Program-made: the position numbers and the translations under genes
Shown: positions 1 through 14,400 of the stretch, piece by piece
Position numbering within the stretch: the stretch's first letter is position 1
How the letters are laid out: every line of letters starts with the position of its first letter
The notes under the pieces: generated by a model
What the model was told of the DNA's origin: nothing
What the model saw: the letters and a program-made list of their open reading frames with translations, nothing else
Database searches by the model: none
DNA from: Anisakis pegreffii
Taxonomy: Eukaryota > Nematoda > Chromadorea > Rhabditida > Anisakidae
Direction: 5' to 3'
DNA length: 64,000 nucleotides
Assembly: GCA_035041965.1 (NCBI GenBank)
Contig: JAPYMA010000337.1
Coordinates: 85,001 to 149,000, forward strand

Positions 1-2413
1 ATTATTCTTTGATCATCTCATGAATCGCCTGTCAAAGAGAGGTGAATTATTTCTCAGGATAGACCATAAGAATCTAAAAGACCAAAGTAAAAACAGAAAA
101 AAGAATCAGAAATAAAGTGTCAACAGTTTCTGAAGCAAAATCTCAACTATGATCCCCGTGCGAAAACAGAGCACACTACTGCTACTCTATAACGCACCTT
201 TACAATCAGTTGCTTTGAAGTAGACAAAAATGGATTCTGATGAACCGCCATTCTCTCTACAGCTTCTTTCGGAATTACTCACTTTTAAGAACATTTAGCA
301 CACTTTGAATATCGCATTATAAAAACGTAAATATAAAAATGAAGAAAATCGGTAAATCAAAAGCGGAAAACGCAGTAACATGGCAACTTCTTCACACCAT
401 CAGATTCCACAGATCCTCTGCTTTCAGAAAAGTATATATTTCCTCCGATTTGCAGAACACAACTTCTGCTTCTTTGAAATGCATGCATGCCCCCGAATAT
501 ATACCCTGATATACAGCTTCATCTAGTAATTGTACACTGCTCTATAATATAAAATTGTTATTGTTCATAGGCATCACACATGTAATGTTCAGTTTGCCTG
601 TGGACTCAACCTTATTAATTGATGTCCGACTCACGGAGCATGATGTCAAGATTTTGAAAAGTATATATCATATCGAGTGAGAATTTAATAACATGGGATA
701 TTATTTCGTCTGAAAAAAATTGAAATGGGCGGGAATGCTCTCAAAAACCTTTAGAAAACCAATTACTTCTCTGAATGTAAGCAAAATCGTCCCACATTCA
801 TATATGCCTTATATATCAGAGCCTCCAATATCTCCTTATAAATGTATTTAGATGACTATGGAAATAACAGATAAATTACATACAATACATTAGATGCTAG
901 GTGGAGTCCAACAGATAACTCATATTCTAGCGTGCAGTATTTCGTAAGCATATTAGTTATGATTATTATGATAGTTATGAATTATAGTTTGAATGATAGT
1001 TATGAATTTTTTTGATTTTTTTGGTTATGAATTATTATTACTATCAAATTGTTATGAATCATAATTATGAATCATAGTTATGAAAAGGCTCGTTTCTTAT
1101 CCACTCCTCTCTCTATCAAGCTAAAAACAATGGAGGCAACGAAAACAACCACCCTACTCCATGCACTTATGTAGAGATGGAGGTATTACGATGAAGCCAT
1201 GGAAGGGGACCAAAGTTTTCTACAATGAATGGTATGGCCATCCTATTTAATGCTGGGCGCTCCTGGAAAAAATACTGTAATCTCACGGAAAGGTTGGGCC
1301 AATTGAAATGGCAATCAACACTAATGCGACAGACAACAGCGACAGTGCCTTCAGGCTGCCATTACTACTTGCCCATTAGGCATTTTAGCGGACTGACAAT
1401 GAGCATACTGTATTTGTTTGTTCAGCTGCAATTTTTTCACAACTTTTTCATTTTCAAACCCCCAAAACTTCCGCAAGTGCCCGAAGGTGCGCAATTGGAA
1501 GTAACTCATTTGATAGAGCTTTTCAAGTTCTACAATATGTGCATAGTCACTTTGCTCAAATCTTGTTCCTTCATCCTGAAATTTGGTACTACATAATGTG
1601 ACTTTCATTTTTGCCCAACATTTTCTACTTTGAGACCACTCAAATGTTTTTAAATTAGACATTTCTCAGAACAGGATAGTACATATGACAGAGAATTTTA
1701 TTCTCTACTAAAATGTCGCGATTCCTTCATTCATTCTTGTTGTGATATGATCAATGTGATCAAATATCAATGGTTGACATGAATTGTGATATTCGTTGTA
1801 ATTGATCTTTATGTTTGATCGGTATATAAGCAGCAAATGTATATAAGCAGAGCGTTTTGTAGTAGAATTCATTCCGTGTAATTTTTCATTGTATCGTCTA
1901 CTAATTGGTTTCAATAAAGTCTAATACAACTGTGGACTCTACAACAACCATTATCCTCCAAAACATTCGTTTTTCAATATACTATCGGTATAAATTTTGC
2001 TCATTCAAGCGCTCAATCACACGCTGACCTGCAATTGCGCATGCTCTCGCTGACTCCGCCCCTGCACTCAGACGCGTTCTTATGGCGAAGTGCGACGTCG
2101 CCCTTCAGATGGTGGTATATTATCTTAACATCCAGTGACGCTTCCCGAATCCTTTTGTCAATCTGTTATCAATGCATTAACGTCTTTATAACAGTTATAA
2201 GTAATTGCATGTGGAGTGAGTGTTGCATTATTTGAATGAATCCTAGTGATGTGAACAAATTTTCAACGTGTTTTTGTCTTCCTGAGTGTAATCAATGATC
2301 TAATTTAGCACTGTGTAAGTAACTTTGATATTTTTTATCACATTTGCAGGTATTGCAAGTAGGCGAGTGTGTGCGCTTGGTTGAGCGTTCGTTTTCGTTA
2401 GACGGTTATCACT
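1..2413. other. intergenic, upstream of OTUD7-like gene
   Basis: No gene could be supported here. The open frames around 1225-1662 (one per strand) overlap each other, have no splice-linked continuation and match no family I know. A 3' splice acceptor (TTTGCAG, ending at 2349) lies 64 bp before the OTUD7 start codon. It could be a spliced-leader acceptor or the end of an untranslated intron. The stretch at about 951-1083 is a degenerate simple repeat, listed separately. Confidence 0.5.
951..1083. repeat. degenerate GTTATGAAT repeat
   Basis: The words TTATGAAT and ATAGTTATGA recur at irregular 12-20 bp spacing over about 130 bp, with AT-rich spacers. It reads as an imperfect tandem repeat and contains no gene. 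Confidence 0.55.
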
Positions 2414-5400
2414 ATGCACGACATAAAAGATGATGAAAGGGCGCATGCACAGTTGATTGAACAGTTCATTAAAATCACAAACGCAGCTCACTCGTATGCT
2501 CGTCACTTCCTTGAAGGTTCTTGCCAGTTTTTCATCTTTCATCAAGTTCAGTGTCGCGGCTTTATTGCACATATTGTACTTAAACAGTTATCAATGTAAC
2601 AGTCCTTTTAAGCTATTACTTATCGAAAGGTTGTTTAATTATAAATCAAAACCGTTGATGAGTTAACGCTTCATCGATTTTCTTCCAGATATTGACAGCG
2701 AATTATATCCTTACCGCTTACTTCAAATTATAACTTTTTCGGTATGATTTTTGGATTTTGTAAGTATCGTTGATTCGTTGATTCATCTACCTTTATTTTA
2801 GAAAACGAATGGGATGTTGGGGTGTCGGTTTTGCAATATAATCGATGGAGCAAAAAGAGTGAAGAGCCAGCATCAGTGTCACCGTCAACCTCAGATGGTT
2901 TATCATCATTTTGTTCTCACCGTCAACAAATTTGTTGTCTCGAACAAATGAGAAGTGAAGAGCAGATGATTTCATTAATTAATGAATAATTGCTTAGTGA
3001 GTAATTTGAGGTAAAGTGGAGGAGTCGTCGAACAGCGAAAATGGCGATCCGGAACAACAGAGGAAGTGGTACTGGAATAATATGTCGAAGCATTTTGAGA
3101 TGCCATCATGCGCTCTTGTTTTACCGAATCTTAACGCAGAATCGGATGAGTTCAGGCAGTTTTTGGAAAATGGTCTTATCGAAACGACCATCTTGAAAAA
3201 ACTTGAGCATTCGGGTCATTATCTGATTTTTTTCTGTTAAATTCGTTTGTTTTCACTAATATTTGCTATCATATATCTGGTTTGTTTTATTCGCTTGCAA
3301 ATTTATTGTATTCACACTTCTGCTAGACAGATATTGAAACAGTGCTTATATATGTATGTAAGTTTTTCTCAAATAAATATAACTACAGGACATCTAAATT
3401 GGTGGTGGCTGAATGGTTGCGGGCAACGTTTGTGGCCTTTGTGCACATCAGGTGATGGAAATTGCCTTTTACACGCGGCATCACTTGGGTTATGGGGACA
3501 TCATGATCGATATCTGACGCTGAGGAAAACTCTACATGAAATGATAACAGAGTGAATATTTTTTGTTCTCAAAATTTTCGATTTCTTAGAGCATTCATGA
3601 ACTGATTTTAATTAGCAGCGATTGATTTAACTGGATGGATTTAATTAATTATCTTGTAGTAGCTTTGAGATGCCTGTTCAGTTTCGTAGCACATTTTCAT
3701 TGAACACTAATACCGACATTTTCATATCCGTTCTTGCCGTTGATAAATCTGACATTCGGTGATGAATTAATTCAAAGACCAAATGACAGAATTGGAAATT
3801 CGTTTTTGTTTCTAGCTTTGTCAGTATTAGTGTTCAATTTTCCATTGGAAAATTTCATTTGGAGTATTGCAGAGGTAGTAGACGGCACACTTTGTATAGG
3901 CGCTGGCGATTCGCTGAAAGTAAAGCGAATCAAGCGTCTGGTTTAACGTTAACCGATGAAGAATGGCAGAAAGAGTGGAAGATCTTATTGAATGCTGCAT
4001 CTACTACGCCTAGAAAAACGGGCGGACAACGGTTAATTTCACTGATATTCATGATCAGATTCAATCGGAATCCTCGAATGTTGCTATTGTCAGCTGTAAT
4101 TTTCTCCTTTCATTGTATGTTTCTGCAGAGATGATATGCAGACAACAACATCAAAAAGCGAAGAGGAAAATGTAAGCATAAGCACCGAGGAGTATTATGC
4201 AAGCTTAGAAACGATACATGTTTTCGCACTTGCACATGTGCTGAAACGTTCGATTATTGGTGAGTATTTGATGGCAATGTCTTGTTTCGTTCCTGTCATT
4301 TAGCGCCCAGTGTCTTCTTCTCATTTAGGTATTTTTCTACCGAAATATTGTGCAACGAATGACGAGAGTCATATATTTGCAATACATTTTATCAATGCCA
4401 TCCGATTTTTTTTTCGTTCCCACGAAGCTGACAAAAAATTACAGTCGTATCCGATACTGTGCTTCGAAATGCAAACGGTGAAGAGTTGGCACCGATCCCG
4501 TTCGGTGGTATTTACTTGCCTTTAGAGTGCCCATCTGAACAGTGCATACGATCACCACTGGTTCTTTGTTACGATTCTGCACATTTTTCTCCGCTTGTTT
4601 CGATGCGAACTGCACCAGACAACCCTTTGTTACGTTAGTTATTTGCATCAATTCATGATATAGGTCTTTTAATCTTTTAAATGCTTATATTATCCTAATC
4701 CAATTATTAATGATATGTTACCCTCAAAGTTTAACACAGATAGAAGAATAGAAACATTTTGAATTTGGTTTCGATTGCAGCAATAATGCCAATTGTTGAT
4801 AAAGATCGCAACCTTCTTCCCGTGCATTTTTGCGTTGATCCAGGCCCAGATTTCACATGGTATTGGTTGTTATTCGTTCATATTGTTATGCTGTTTTATT
4901 TTATTTTGTTCAGCAGATATTAATGATAATCACATCCAATTTTAATATGCGAAAGATTCATTTTTTGTAGTTAATACTATTATTATTAGTGTCGTTGTTA
5001 CTGTTATGAATATTAACATTACTATTGTTTTCATTTGTAGTATTGATATTGCCATTTTGTAAAGCATGAAAACAATGCAGGTGGAAAGACGCAGAAGACG
5101 ATCAGATGGCATCTCGTATTGAACTGAGCGAAGCTGATCGTTTATCACTAATTTGTGAATATATGGATGTCACCAAAATTGAGGTAGGATTTATAAACAT
5201 CATATATAGGTTCAGTGCAGTTGAATACGTCAGCTGTGTACGTTTAAATAAAAGCGAAATGGAAAGAATAAAAGATATTCGATATATTTGTGTTGCAGAT
5301 TCGTCGTGGTTCGCATCATTGGACTGTTGGCGCGCGTCATCTAAACAATAATAGCAATAATAATAGTAGTTTCGGTAGCGGAAATGAGAGGAACAAATCA

Positions 5401-7104
5401 ATTACATTGGCTTGCGGGGGCGATTTAGCCAAAAAACATCACTCGTCGAGAATTATTTACGAAATAGCACAACAGATTAGAAAAACATTCAGGAGTTCAT
5501 CGAAACGAAAGGTTTGATTTTGTCATTCCTTTAGAATCAAACTTCACATTCAAGTGTGACTAGAGACTTATTCTCAGTAGTGAACATTATCTGTTTCTAC
5601 GAGAACTGTTTGTTACATGGTCTAATTCGTAAATGAACTGTATAAATTATGTTTGCAGAACAAAAATAAAAGAAATTATGAAACGATAAGTGCTGCAGAT
5701 TTGCTTTTTTCGCATATCATATTAGCAGCACACTTGGATAGCGAGGTGCATGAATCTGTAAAACTGATGCTTGATAGCTATATTAGTAGTGCGAAAGAAC
5801 GCTTCGAAAAAGTTAAAGACGTATGTTTTGATTACATCCATTTGTTTCTTGTGCTCACTTGTCTTTCACTAGACTGTGGACACTTCATTAATTGTTGCCA
5901 TTAATTGGTGCCACTAAATAACTATATTATTTTTGTTTGGTAGTATTTCAGTCATCAAACTCGAGAATATTCACAATAATTTCTGATAAGTAACAAGTTT
6001 CAGATACCTTCCTCAGCGGTGCCGAAACAACGCAATCGAATATCTCGTTCATTTAGCACTTCGTCATTACGCATCAAGTGCATTAATTCGGATTGTGAAA
6101 AGGTATTTATTTGACTTCTGTTCGTTTTTGACTGTTAATGTTGTATTGTTGTCGTTCGAATATGGTGACTCTCTCTTTCAGACCGCATCACAATCAACGA
6201 ATTTTCTCTGTAGTGATTGTTTTGAATATCAGAAACAATTCATGGCTTCCTTTGGGTGAGCTTTATTGATTTATTTCATTAGTCCTGTTCATAAATATTC
6301 TGAACAGAACATGCTTACGTGATAGTTTTAATATCGCCGAATTGAAGTTCTTCAGTCCTTTTATACATTCGTAGTTTCAACAGCTATTTCGAATGACAAA
6401 GATCATTGTAGTTTCGCAGTTGATCGCAATTTTGGCTTGAAATACATCTCAAGTGAAATATTTTCTCGTGAATAGTGGAATCTCAGGATGCTTATCAATG
6501 TATTAATGGATGGGATGTTGTAGTACACGACCAGGCCAGCTGCGTTCATTACGCTCTGCTACAGCAATTGATCGCGACGAGAATAATACTATAAACATCG
6601 CGTACAGCGATGGGGCAGATGCAGCTGCCTATGAAAAGAGACAACGAAATAGATGTCGTTCGGTTAAATCCAACACGATGCCGTTATTATCAAGCAATAA
6701 TGATAACAATGTTAATAGCAACAATGATAATAATAATATCAATATCAGTGATATTAATGTTCGTAATCAACATTACGAATCGAAATGTAATGAAACGCCA
6801 CGTCATATCGTACATACGGTTGCAGTTCATAATGCTCAACATCCCTCACAATCAATTACCACGAAGTTTGTTTGCACTCTCTTATTTCTGTCCTGAATAA
6901 TTACTTTTTAATTTTCAATCGTTCCCTTTAACATGATACAATTCAATCGTGATAAATTTTGATGTAATGTGACGTTTCCGTGATGAAATTGTCCACTAAA
7001 TATTGAAGTAATATTTCGGATGAGCTACTGGTACGTTTATTTTCAGAGTATCATCAATTAAGGGTGCAAATGGTGTCACGCATTATTACGTGACATCAAC
7101 ATGA
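2414..7104 (+). CDS. OTUD7: OTUD7/Cezanne-like OTU deubiquitinase (UBA-OTU-A20 zinc finger)
   Basis: Predicted cysteine deubiquitinase. Family members (Cezanne, OTUD7A/B) prefer Lys11-linked ubiquitin; that specificity is family knowledge, not seen here. Exon model: 2414-2516, 2802-2954, 3011-3214, 3389-3551, 3873-4031, 4129-4259, 4445-4633, 4781-4859, 5081-5183, 5299-5511, 5659-5820, 6004-6102, 6182-6255, 6524-6865, 7047-7104. All phases agree, giving 743 residues. An N-terminal UBA-like helix set ([15 protein letters not shown]) is split over exons 1-2. The OTU core has the catalytic Cys in [14 protein letters not shown] (about residue 179) and the His in SAHFSPLV (about residue 351), plus the family signature [12 protein letters not shown]. 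An A20 finger (C-x4-C-x11-C-x2-C) spans exons 12-13, followed by an Asn-rich tail. The acceptor of exon 3 (TTTGAG, 3009-3010) is the weakest junction. The protein is shorter than human OTUD7B, mainly in the linkers. Confidence 0.88.
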
Positions 7105-7149
7105 AGGAGTAACCAACAAGAAGCGATGCAAAATGGGGTAAATAGTATG

Positions 7150-7155
7150 AATAAA
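7150..7155 (+). promoter_or_regulatory. poly(A) signal of OTUD7-like gene
   Basis: AATAAA lies 46 bp after the stop codon of the OTUD7-like gene and is the likely 3' end signal. Called from motif and position only. Confidence 0.5.
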
Positions 7156-10100
7156 AATTGGAATTATCGACTTCATCATATTGTATGGTTGAGGATTGTT
7201 CAGTTTATACTATGCATTACTGTATTAGATTTTACCATCACTAGTCACATTACAGATCCTTTTATACGTTCAATACAGACGTTTGTTTTTTATTTATAAA
7301 TCTGCACATATCGAGTTTCATTCAAGCCAGCTTCGTTTGTTGAGCTTAGGTTTGTATTCTATTTATTTAATCATCTATCTTTTGCTATTATTATCTCTCT
7401 TGTTCTTTGTATCCTTCTTCAAAGAAAATATAAAATCTCTTTTATTCTCGTTTCATTTTTCTTTCAAACTCCCAGCTCTTCGCAAATTCTCTCATCCTGT
7501 TGCCGTCTCATTTTGCACACTTCACTTTTCTATTGTTTCTTTTCACTTGATGTCATAGTTTCCAGATGGAACGTTATTTGATTAAGTGCACTATAGGAAG
7601 CAACAATAATCGCATCGCACACCGCTATGACTGTGATATACTCGAAGCCAATTGTTAAATTTCTGTTGCTTGTTATTGTTTCGTTATTATTATCGTTGAT
7701 ATTACCATTATCATTTTTATTATTACCATCATCGTTGTAATTGTGATAACTGTTTTCCAATTTCTGTCGTTCTGAAATTATAGTAATTTTTTGAGCAGTA
7801 TGTTTCATAGCGTTGTGTTTCGTCCTAAGAACAGGTAACCGAATCTCTTGGTTCCACTTAAAACGGCAATAGACTGTGGCATGGATTCGTAATGTCCTAG
7901 AAGTCGCTTAAGAGTCTCAGAGTTTCATCATGTACGTTGCGCAGTGCGAATAGGGACACTAGAAGAGGAAATGAAATGTATTGACATTTTGACTCAAATT
8001 TTGTAAGATGGACACATCCTTTTAAGTTTTTGATCTGAGGGGTTCTGATGGCAAATTTCAGAGGCTTCAGATGTCTTCAGTCACATCGAGGTTTTGCATG
8101 GAAGTTCCTTCCTCCAAAATGGCACTGAATTGGAGGGGAACGAGTGCCCAATACCGCTAATGGCCCATATTTTGTACGTATTTGGTCGCCCTAGCGTTTG
8201 ATCACTTTTTTTTGTATCGTATCTACGCTGCTCCTTTGATTTGCTTTATTCTCTTTTGCTTTCCTTATTTAAAAAAATAGTTTCTTCATTTCTGTTTCGT
8301 GTTATTGGGAGGATAGCGGAAACTTATAGCTGTTGCAGAAGAATGCACCATATAATTTCTAATCATAATTTCACCTCAGTTTTATCACACCTATTGACCT
8401 GGAGGCCTTGCAAGAAGTCACCTCTTTTGGCGCAGACACTCAGGAGCTGATCTGAAACGCCGATCCGAGCGTTTTCGGCTGAAAGATTCGGAAACTCAAA
8501 GAGATAACCTTCCATTTGTTGGGTCAGGCACGCAGAGGCTTCGTCTATCTATCCGCCTCATCCTAGCGAAGTGATAATTTTTCTTGTAGTGAAATGAAAT
8601 TGATAATTTTCTTAGCGTGGATTTTCGGCGCTGATGTCATTGTAGCATTGCGCTTTTGTCAGAGCATATTCATCAGCCATTCGTTCTGTTGATTATTTTA
8701 TCCGAACGGTTTATTGAAAAATATTGCCACAGGTTGCTCAACAACAATCAACAAATCGCTGTTTTGGTTTGCTCATATATTTTCTCAAAGAGGATCATTA
8801 ACGATCACATTAATTTATGTGTTGTTTTTTATTTTGCGCTTATTTTCATTTTTATTGCAATTAAATATGCCTCTCATTGACATAGTTGAAGGTGGCGAAT
8901 ACGTGATGTCTGTTGGACTATATTAGATATTGCAATGTCTAGAAATGTTATTGTTTCAACACTTCGTTTGTCACCTTAATCGAATAGTCTGCTTCTTCCG
9001 AAGAATCACTCGATCATTGATTGGAAACGTCTTTTGACAGTTGAAAATATCCCGAAATTGGGTACTGGTTGGAAAATAAGCTCATTCACGAGTTCCAAGC
9101 GTTACCCGCTGGGCGTTTGCTTAATGGAGCGGCGAGAAGAAAATAGGGCTCTGTAATTCAGTTAATATAATATAATAGTTATAGTGAAGATAAAGTTGTT
9201 TATTCAATTAAGTGAAATTCTGCAATTCGGGAGAGTTTTGTAACATTTGGTATGAGAAGAATTTTCGTGATTCTGCTGTGCTCTTATTAAATTGTTTTAT
9301 AAATTTTTTTCATTTCACTTCGTACAGCGGTCCGTTTTCATCACTATCTCTTCACTTGAGCAACACTTTTTTGAGGTAATAGGCATGAACAGGATTAACG
9401 ATAATCACATAAACAAATTGAGTAAGCTGTCCGGTTTTCAAATGATTTAAGTTACAGTTGCGTTATCTCCATCGATTGTTCGTATTTATTACTACTATTA
9501 ATTTTTGTTATACGGTGGCCGCCGTTACCTGAGAGGTGCTTTTATGTATGATTGTGTAAGCGAATTTTTAAAATTTATTGTTCACGGTTTAATGAGCGTC
9601 ATTGAAATGAAGTGTTCTTTTTCATCAATAAATATGTATTTTCTTGCATCGTTAGCAATGAAAGTTGCAGTGGACACATGTAAAAAAAATCGTTTTGCCG
9701 AGGGTTGCACCCAATTGCTTCTTCTCTTTCAGTTGCCCACACGTTGGACGCTACGTTTCGGTTGGGATAGTACTCGAACTGATTGGAATTTATGCAAGCC
9801 GAGCAGGATTTTTGTATTTCTGTTTAGAAGCTTCAGATTAAGCACGTGTCCACATCACCAACCTAAAGTTTTATGGGTTTATTGATGGCATTACACGTCA
9901 TTTCGGCGACTTATCCTTTGAAGATACTAGCACTACCTCTCCATGAACTTCATACTAGTGATGCTAATCGACCGAAGTTTGGTCGGTAAAATATTTCTGT
10001 CGGATTCTAACCGAAGAATTTTGAAGCTCGATCGGAATACCGAATTTCGGAATGTTTAAGAGTCTGTTTGGTTGGATTCCGACCGAACTGTGAAATTTCG

Positions 10101-11434
10101 TACAAATATCATCACTACATTGTGCCTCAGCTCTCGGTATAATTACATCTGCTTTTTGTTGTTAAGAAGTATATAAACTGAAAGTAATGCGAACTGAGTA
10201 CAAAACCGTGCTCGCAGCAAATTGTGATCCATACAACGAGAAGTAAACCTGCGATAACCATTCACGAGTAATTAAGTATGGTTTGGGTGCATTAAACGAA
10301 TATAATCAATCTACGTGAGGCGCAGAACGGGACATTTGCAAACTTATACTCACTGGAATGAATTCATGTTGCATGGTATGACCTACAAATCAAGCACATG
10401 CTAATACTAACAATAAATAAATGAATCCATATTCCACCTGAGGTGCAGTATGGTCAAATGCATACTCATATTCACTGAAATAAATATGTTCATTACGGTT
10501 GATCCTACATGATGCATGGTGGAAGTGTTCACGAGGCAATGAACCTTAAAGTAAAATAACCAATGCTATGTCACTCACTACAGAAACATTTCAAAGCAGA
10601 TGCGAATCAGCAACAAAGAATCACTTTCAACACTAGATCACCATATGAGTTCACCTAGGGATCACTCGAAAACATCCATTGATGTGTCCAACTATGCCTT
10701 CAGACTACGCTTCAACCGCATCCACAGGTTCTCCACATTCTTTCTGTGTCTGCATGTTCGGATTGCAGAGGTGCAAGGTACTGATGATATTCGTATTGGC
10801 TGATGTTTTAATGGGGTGGAGTGACTGGAGGCTAAGGCTTAGACTTTTTTAGTGTTTGCACGGGATCCTACATCTCTTAATCACTAATGTACCGTATTCT
10901 GCTAAGGTTCACCGCGGGGTTTAGCTTCAGATTTGCCCTAGGATTCACTCTAGCTAACAATGAAGCTTAAGCCGCTGGGACAAAGCTCACCCAGAGTTCA
11001 GGTAATTGCTTGCAGCACCGAGCCTACTCAGAATAAATTCAGGACATCATAATACATCACACCATAGTTCGTGTTTTCCAATGAGCGCACATAATGGTGA
11101 GCATACGTTCGCATGGCTCAAAAATCGAAGTAAAGCGAACTTTGAATGACTGAATAGCACGGTGCCACTTGTCACAGAGACAATTATCATAGACACTTAC
11201 TAGTCTTTCTCCTAAACTACAGAGTTGCAGCTGGGATATATATCACTTACGACTTTCTTTCATTATAGTTTCTGGAGCATGAAGCGTTTGCGAAAAATAT
11301 TTGCATTCTCTTTCTTCGTAGTGCGCATTCGTTGATTATGAATTGCACGGGAACTATAAGATTTCAAGGCTTATTGCACGGGAACTATAATTCTTTGAAA
11401 TCGTTTATCGAAATTTCAGTGGATCCATCAAGTA
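7156..11434. other. intergenic, no gene seen
   Basis: About 4.3 kb between the OTUD7-like gene and RTCB. Open frames are short, AT-driven and not joined by splice sites. At about 9965-10085 there is a stretch rich in GACCGAA/TTCGGTCGG words, similar to the degenerate repeats at 21.5 and 22.7 kb. Nothing else was identified. Confidence 0.45.
11342..11390. repeat. 18-bp direct repeat upstream of RTCB
   Basis: ATTGCACGGGAACTATAA occurs at 11342-11359 and again at 11373-11390, 31 bp apart start to start. It lies about 45-95 bp before the RTCB start codon and just upstream of the TTTCAG acceptor ending at 11418. It could be a local duplication or a promoter element. Confidence 0.6.
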
Positions 11435-14400
11435 ATGCCTCGCACGTTCGATGAAGAATGCAGCTATATCGAACGTGTTTCCGAGGTGCAATTCCGCATC
11501 AAGAAAGGCTTTGTGCCGAACATGAACGTTAGTTTCTTCACGATTATCGTTTATTAGAACAATCTATTTCTTACTAATAATACTCGATAAAGCATATCAG
11601 TAACTTTATATGATGTTTGGAAAGTAATCAAGTGTAATGTTCAAGAGATACGTGAACATCAGTGTATATTTCAGTTGTTCTTTCGATATCAATTTTACAT
11701 TGGCAAAAATTTACGAATCTAAATTTGTTACTTATAGATGCATGCAGTATCTTGTTGATAGTATTTGCATTTTACCAGGTCGAAGGACGCTTTTATGTGA
11801 ACAAAGCATTAGAGAAGTTAATGTTCGACGAGTTGAGAAATGCATGTCGATCGGACGGAATTGGTGGATTTTTACCAGCGGTTAGACAGGTCGGCAATGT
11901 GGCTGCGTTACCAGCGATTGTCTCGGTAAATTTTCACATGTGCTTTTTGTGATCATTCCAGTGATTCTCATTTACTTATTGTCATTGTCACTTGTATCCA
12001 TTTTTCAGGCTTCTATTGGACTGCCGGACATTCATTCAGGATATGGGTTCGCGATCGGCAATATTGCGGCTTTTGATGTTTCTGAGCCGTCTGCAGTCGT
12101 TTCTCCAGGTATGCCGTCGTCACTGTGAGCTGTTGTCATGATAACTTCTAAAGTTTGCTTGATCGTAAGAATTATTTTCATTTTGTGAATTTACGGTATG
12201 AAAGCAACTGTGATAAGTTTTTGGATATATTGTTTTTAATGGTGCAAAAGAAAGTTTAAGGTGGTGTTGGTTTTGATATAAATTGTGGTGTTCGACTGAT
12301 ACGTACTAGTCTTTCTGAAGGCGATGTTCAGCCGGTTAAGGAGCAACTAGCGCAGTCATTATTTGATCATATCCCGGTGGGAGTCGGCTCGAAAGGTATT
12401 ATTCCAATCGGTGCACAACAATTCGAAGTGAGTAGTTGTCATCAGCTAAAACTGTATCCAACTCAGATTAACGCCAGAAGACAGCGGTTAGATCATGAAA
12501 GAGTACTACATTGTTTGATACTCTCTAGGAGTGTCTTGAAATGGGTATGGACTGGACGTTACGTGAGGGTTATTCATGGGCCGAAGACAAAGAGCATTGT
12601 GAGGAATATGGTCGCATGTTGCAAGCAGATTCCACAAAGGTCTCACCACGTGCCAAAAAACGTGGTCTACCTCAGGTTTTTTCAAACTTTTGTTTTAAAT
12701 TATGCATTTGAACACCTTCGTTTATTGCTGACATTTGAAGTTTGTTCCAATTTCAGTTGGGAACATTAGGAGCTGGTAATCATTATGGTGAAGTGCAAGT
12801 GGTCGACGAAATTTTTGATAAGTACGCGGCGAGCAAAATGGGTATCGATCGTGTGGGTGAGATGTGTTAATATTGCTTCTGGATATATTTTTCTCCTTTT
12901 TTTTGCTTGTCCGTTCTATCTTTTCAATAAAACAGTTTTGGCATAATTATGGTGATCATTTGATGATTATAAATGATTTAATGTAAATGCAAAAGTTGGT
13001 TTTAAGGGCAAGTTTGTGTGATGATACACTGCGGTAGTCGAGGTCTAGGTCATCAAGTTGCAACAGATTCTTTGGTGGCAATGGAGAAGGCAATGAAAAG
13101 AGACGCGATCAACGTGAATGATCGTCAACTTGCCTGTGCACGTATCAATTCTGTTGAAGGTTCCTTTCCTGTGTGCAAATTTTATTGGCTTTACTGAGTA
13201 TTTTCATCACTGACTGTAGCATTCGGATGAATAAAAATAACGGCTTGTTGTAGCAATGTGATCATCAATGATAAGGTTCATTTTCAAGACGAATTGAAAT
13301 TATGTACTCTGCGCGGTACCAAAGAAAATGTTCTTGATGTTGAATTTAAGATTGGCTTGAAAAATGATTGTCCCTAATCTCTCCAAGCATTACTTGCGAT
13401 TCTCTTTTTTGAAAATATTATTTTAGATTTATTCGTCATATTATTCCGTAATGATGTTTTAAAATGTAGTCGGCATTTTGCAGGTCAAGATTATTTAAAA
13501 GGCATGGCTGCAGCTGCCAATTTTGCATGGGTGAATCGATCGTGTATGACATTTTGTGCGCGTCAGGTATAAATTATTTGTTTGAGTTTTTGCAGATTCA
13601 TCATTTTACCTTATTCAATGTGATTTTTGGGAATTGATTCGATAGTTGTTTGGAGTGGATGAAAATGCTAAGATTGCATAGTACAATGCTAATGTGCCGT
13701 AACGAAACGGATGCTCTCCTGACTTTGCCCTTGTCGCCTTGTTTCTTTGTAATTGGAGATGTTTTTTGACAGATTATTGCAATTATTATTATTCGTCATT
13801 TTTTACTCATCTCGTTTGAAGGCATTTGCGAAAGTGTTTTCGATGTCACCAGATGATTTGGATATGCATGTGATATATGATGTAAGTCATAATATAGCAA
13901 AAATGGAAGAGCATTTAATAGACGACCGACCGAAACTGTTATGTGTGCATCGCAAAGGATCTACAAGGGCATTCCCACCTCATCATCCGCTGATTCCAGT
14001 TGACTATCAGTTGACAGGTTTGTTATTTGATTTGGTCAATTGAAACTTTTGATTGTTAGGACACCACATTTATATTTATTATTTGGCAGGTCAACCAGTG
14101 CTGATTGGTGGTACTATGGGAACATGCAGTTATGTTTTAACGGGAACACAACAAGGCATGAAGGAAACATTCGCGACGACATGCCACGGAGCCGTACGTT
14201 CCATTTTAACCCTTAAACGATTTATTATCTTCATTGTTGCGAAAAGTGTTAAATTAGTTATTATATAATGATATTTTCAATGGTTTTTGCAGGGAAGAGC
14301 ATTATCCCGAGCGAAATCTAGGCGTAATATCGATTTTCAAGAAGTACTAGATCGTATGAAAGCAAAAGGCATTTCTGTGCGGGTTGCCTCGCCCAAACTA

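Noticed and set aside
1225..1662. Opposed 123- and 103-residue frames
   Set aside because: They overlap on opposite strands, match no transposase or other family I know, and have no exon partners. A decayed repeat is possible but not supportable.
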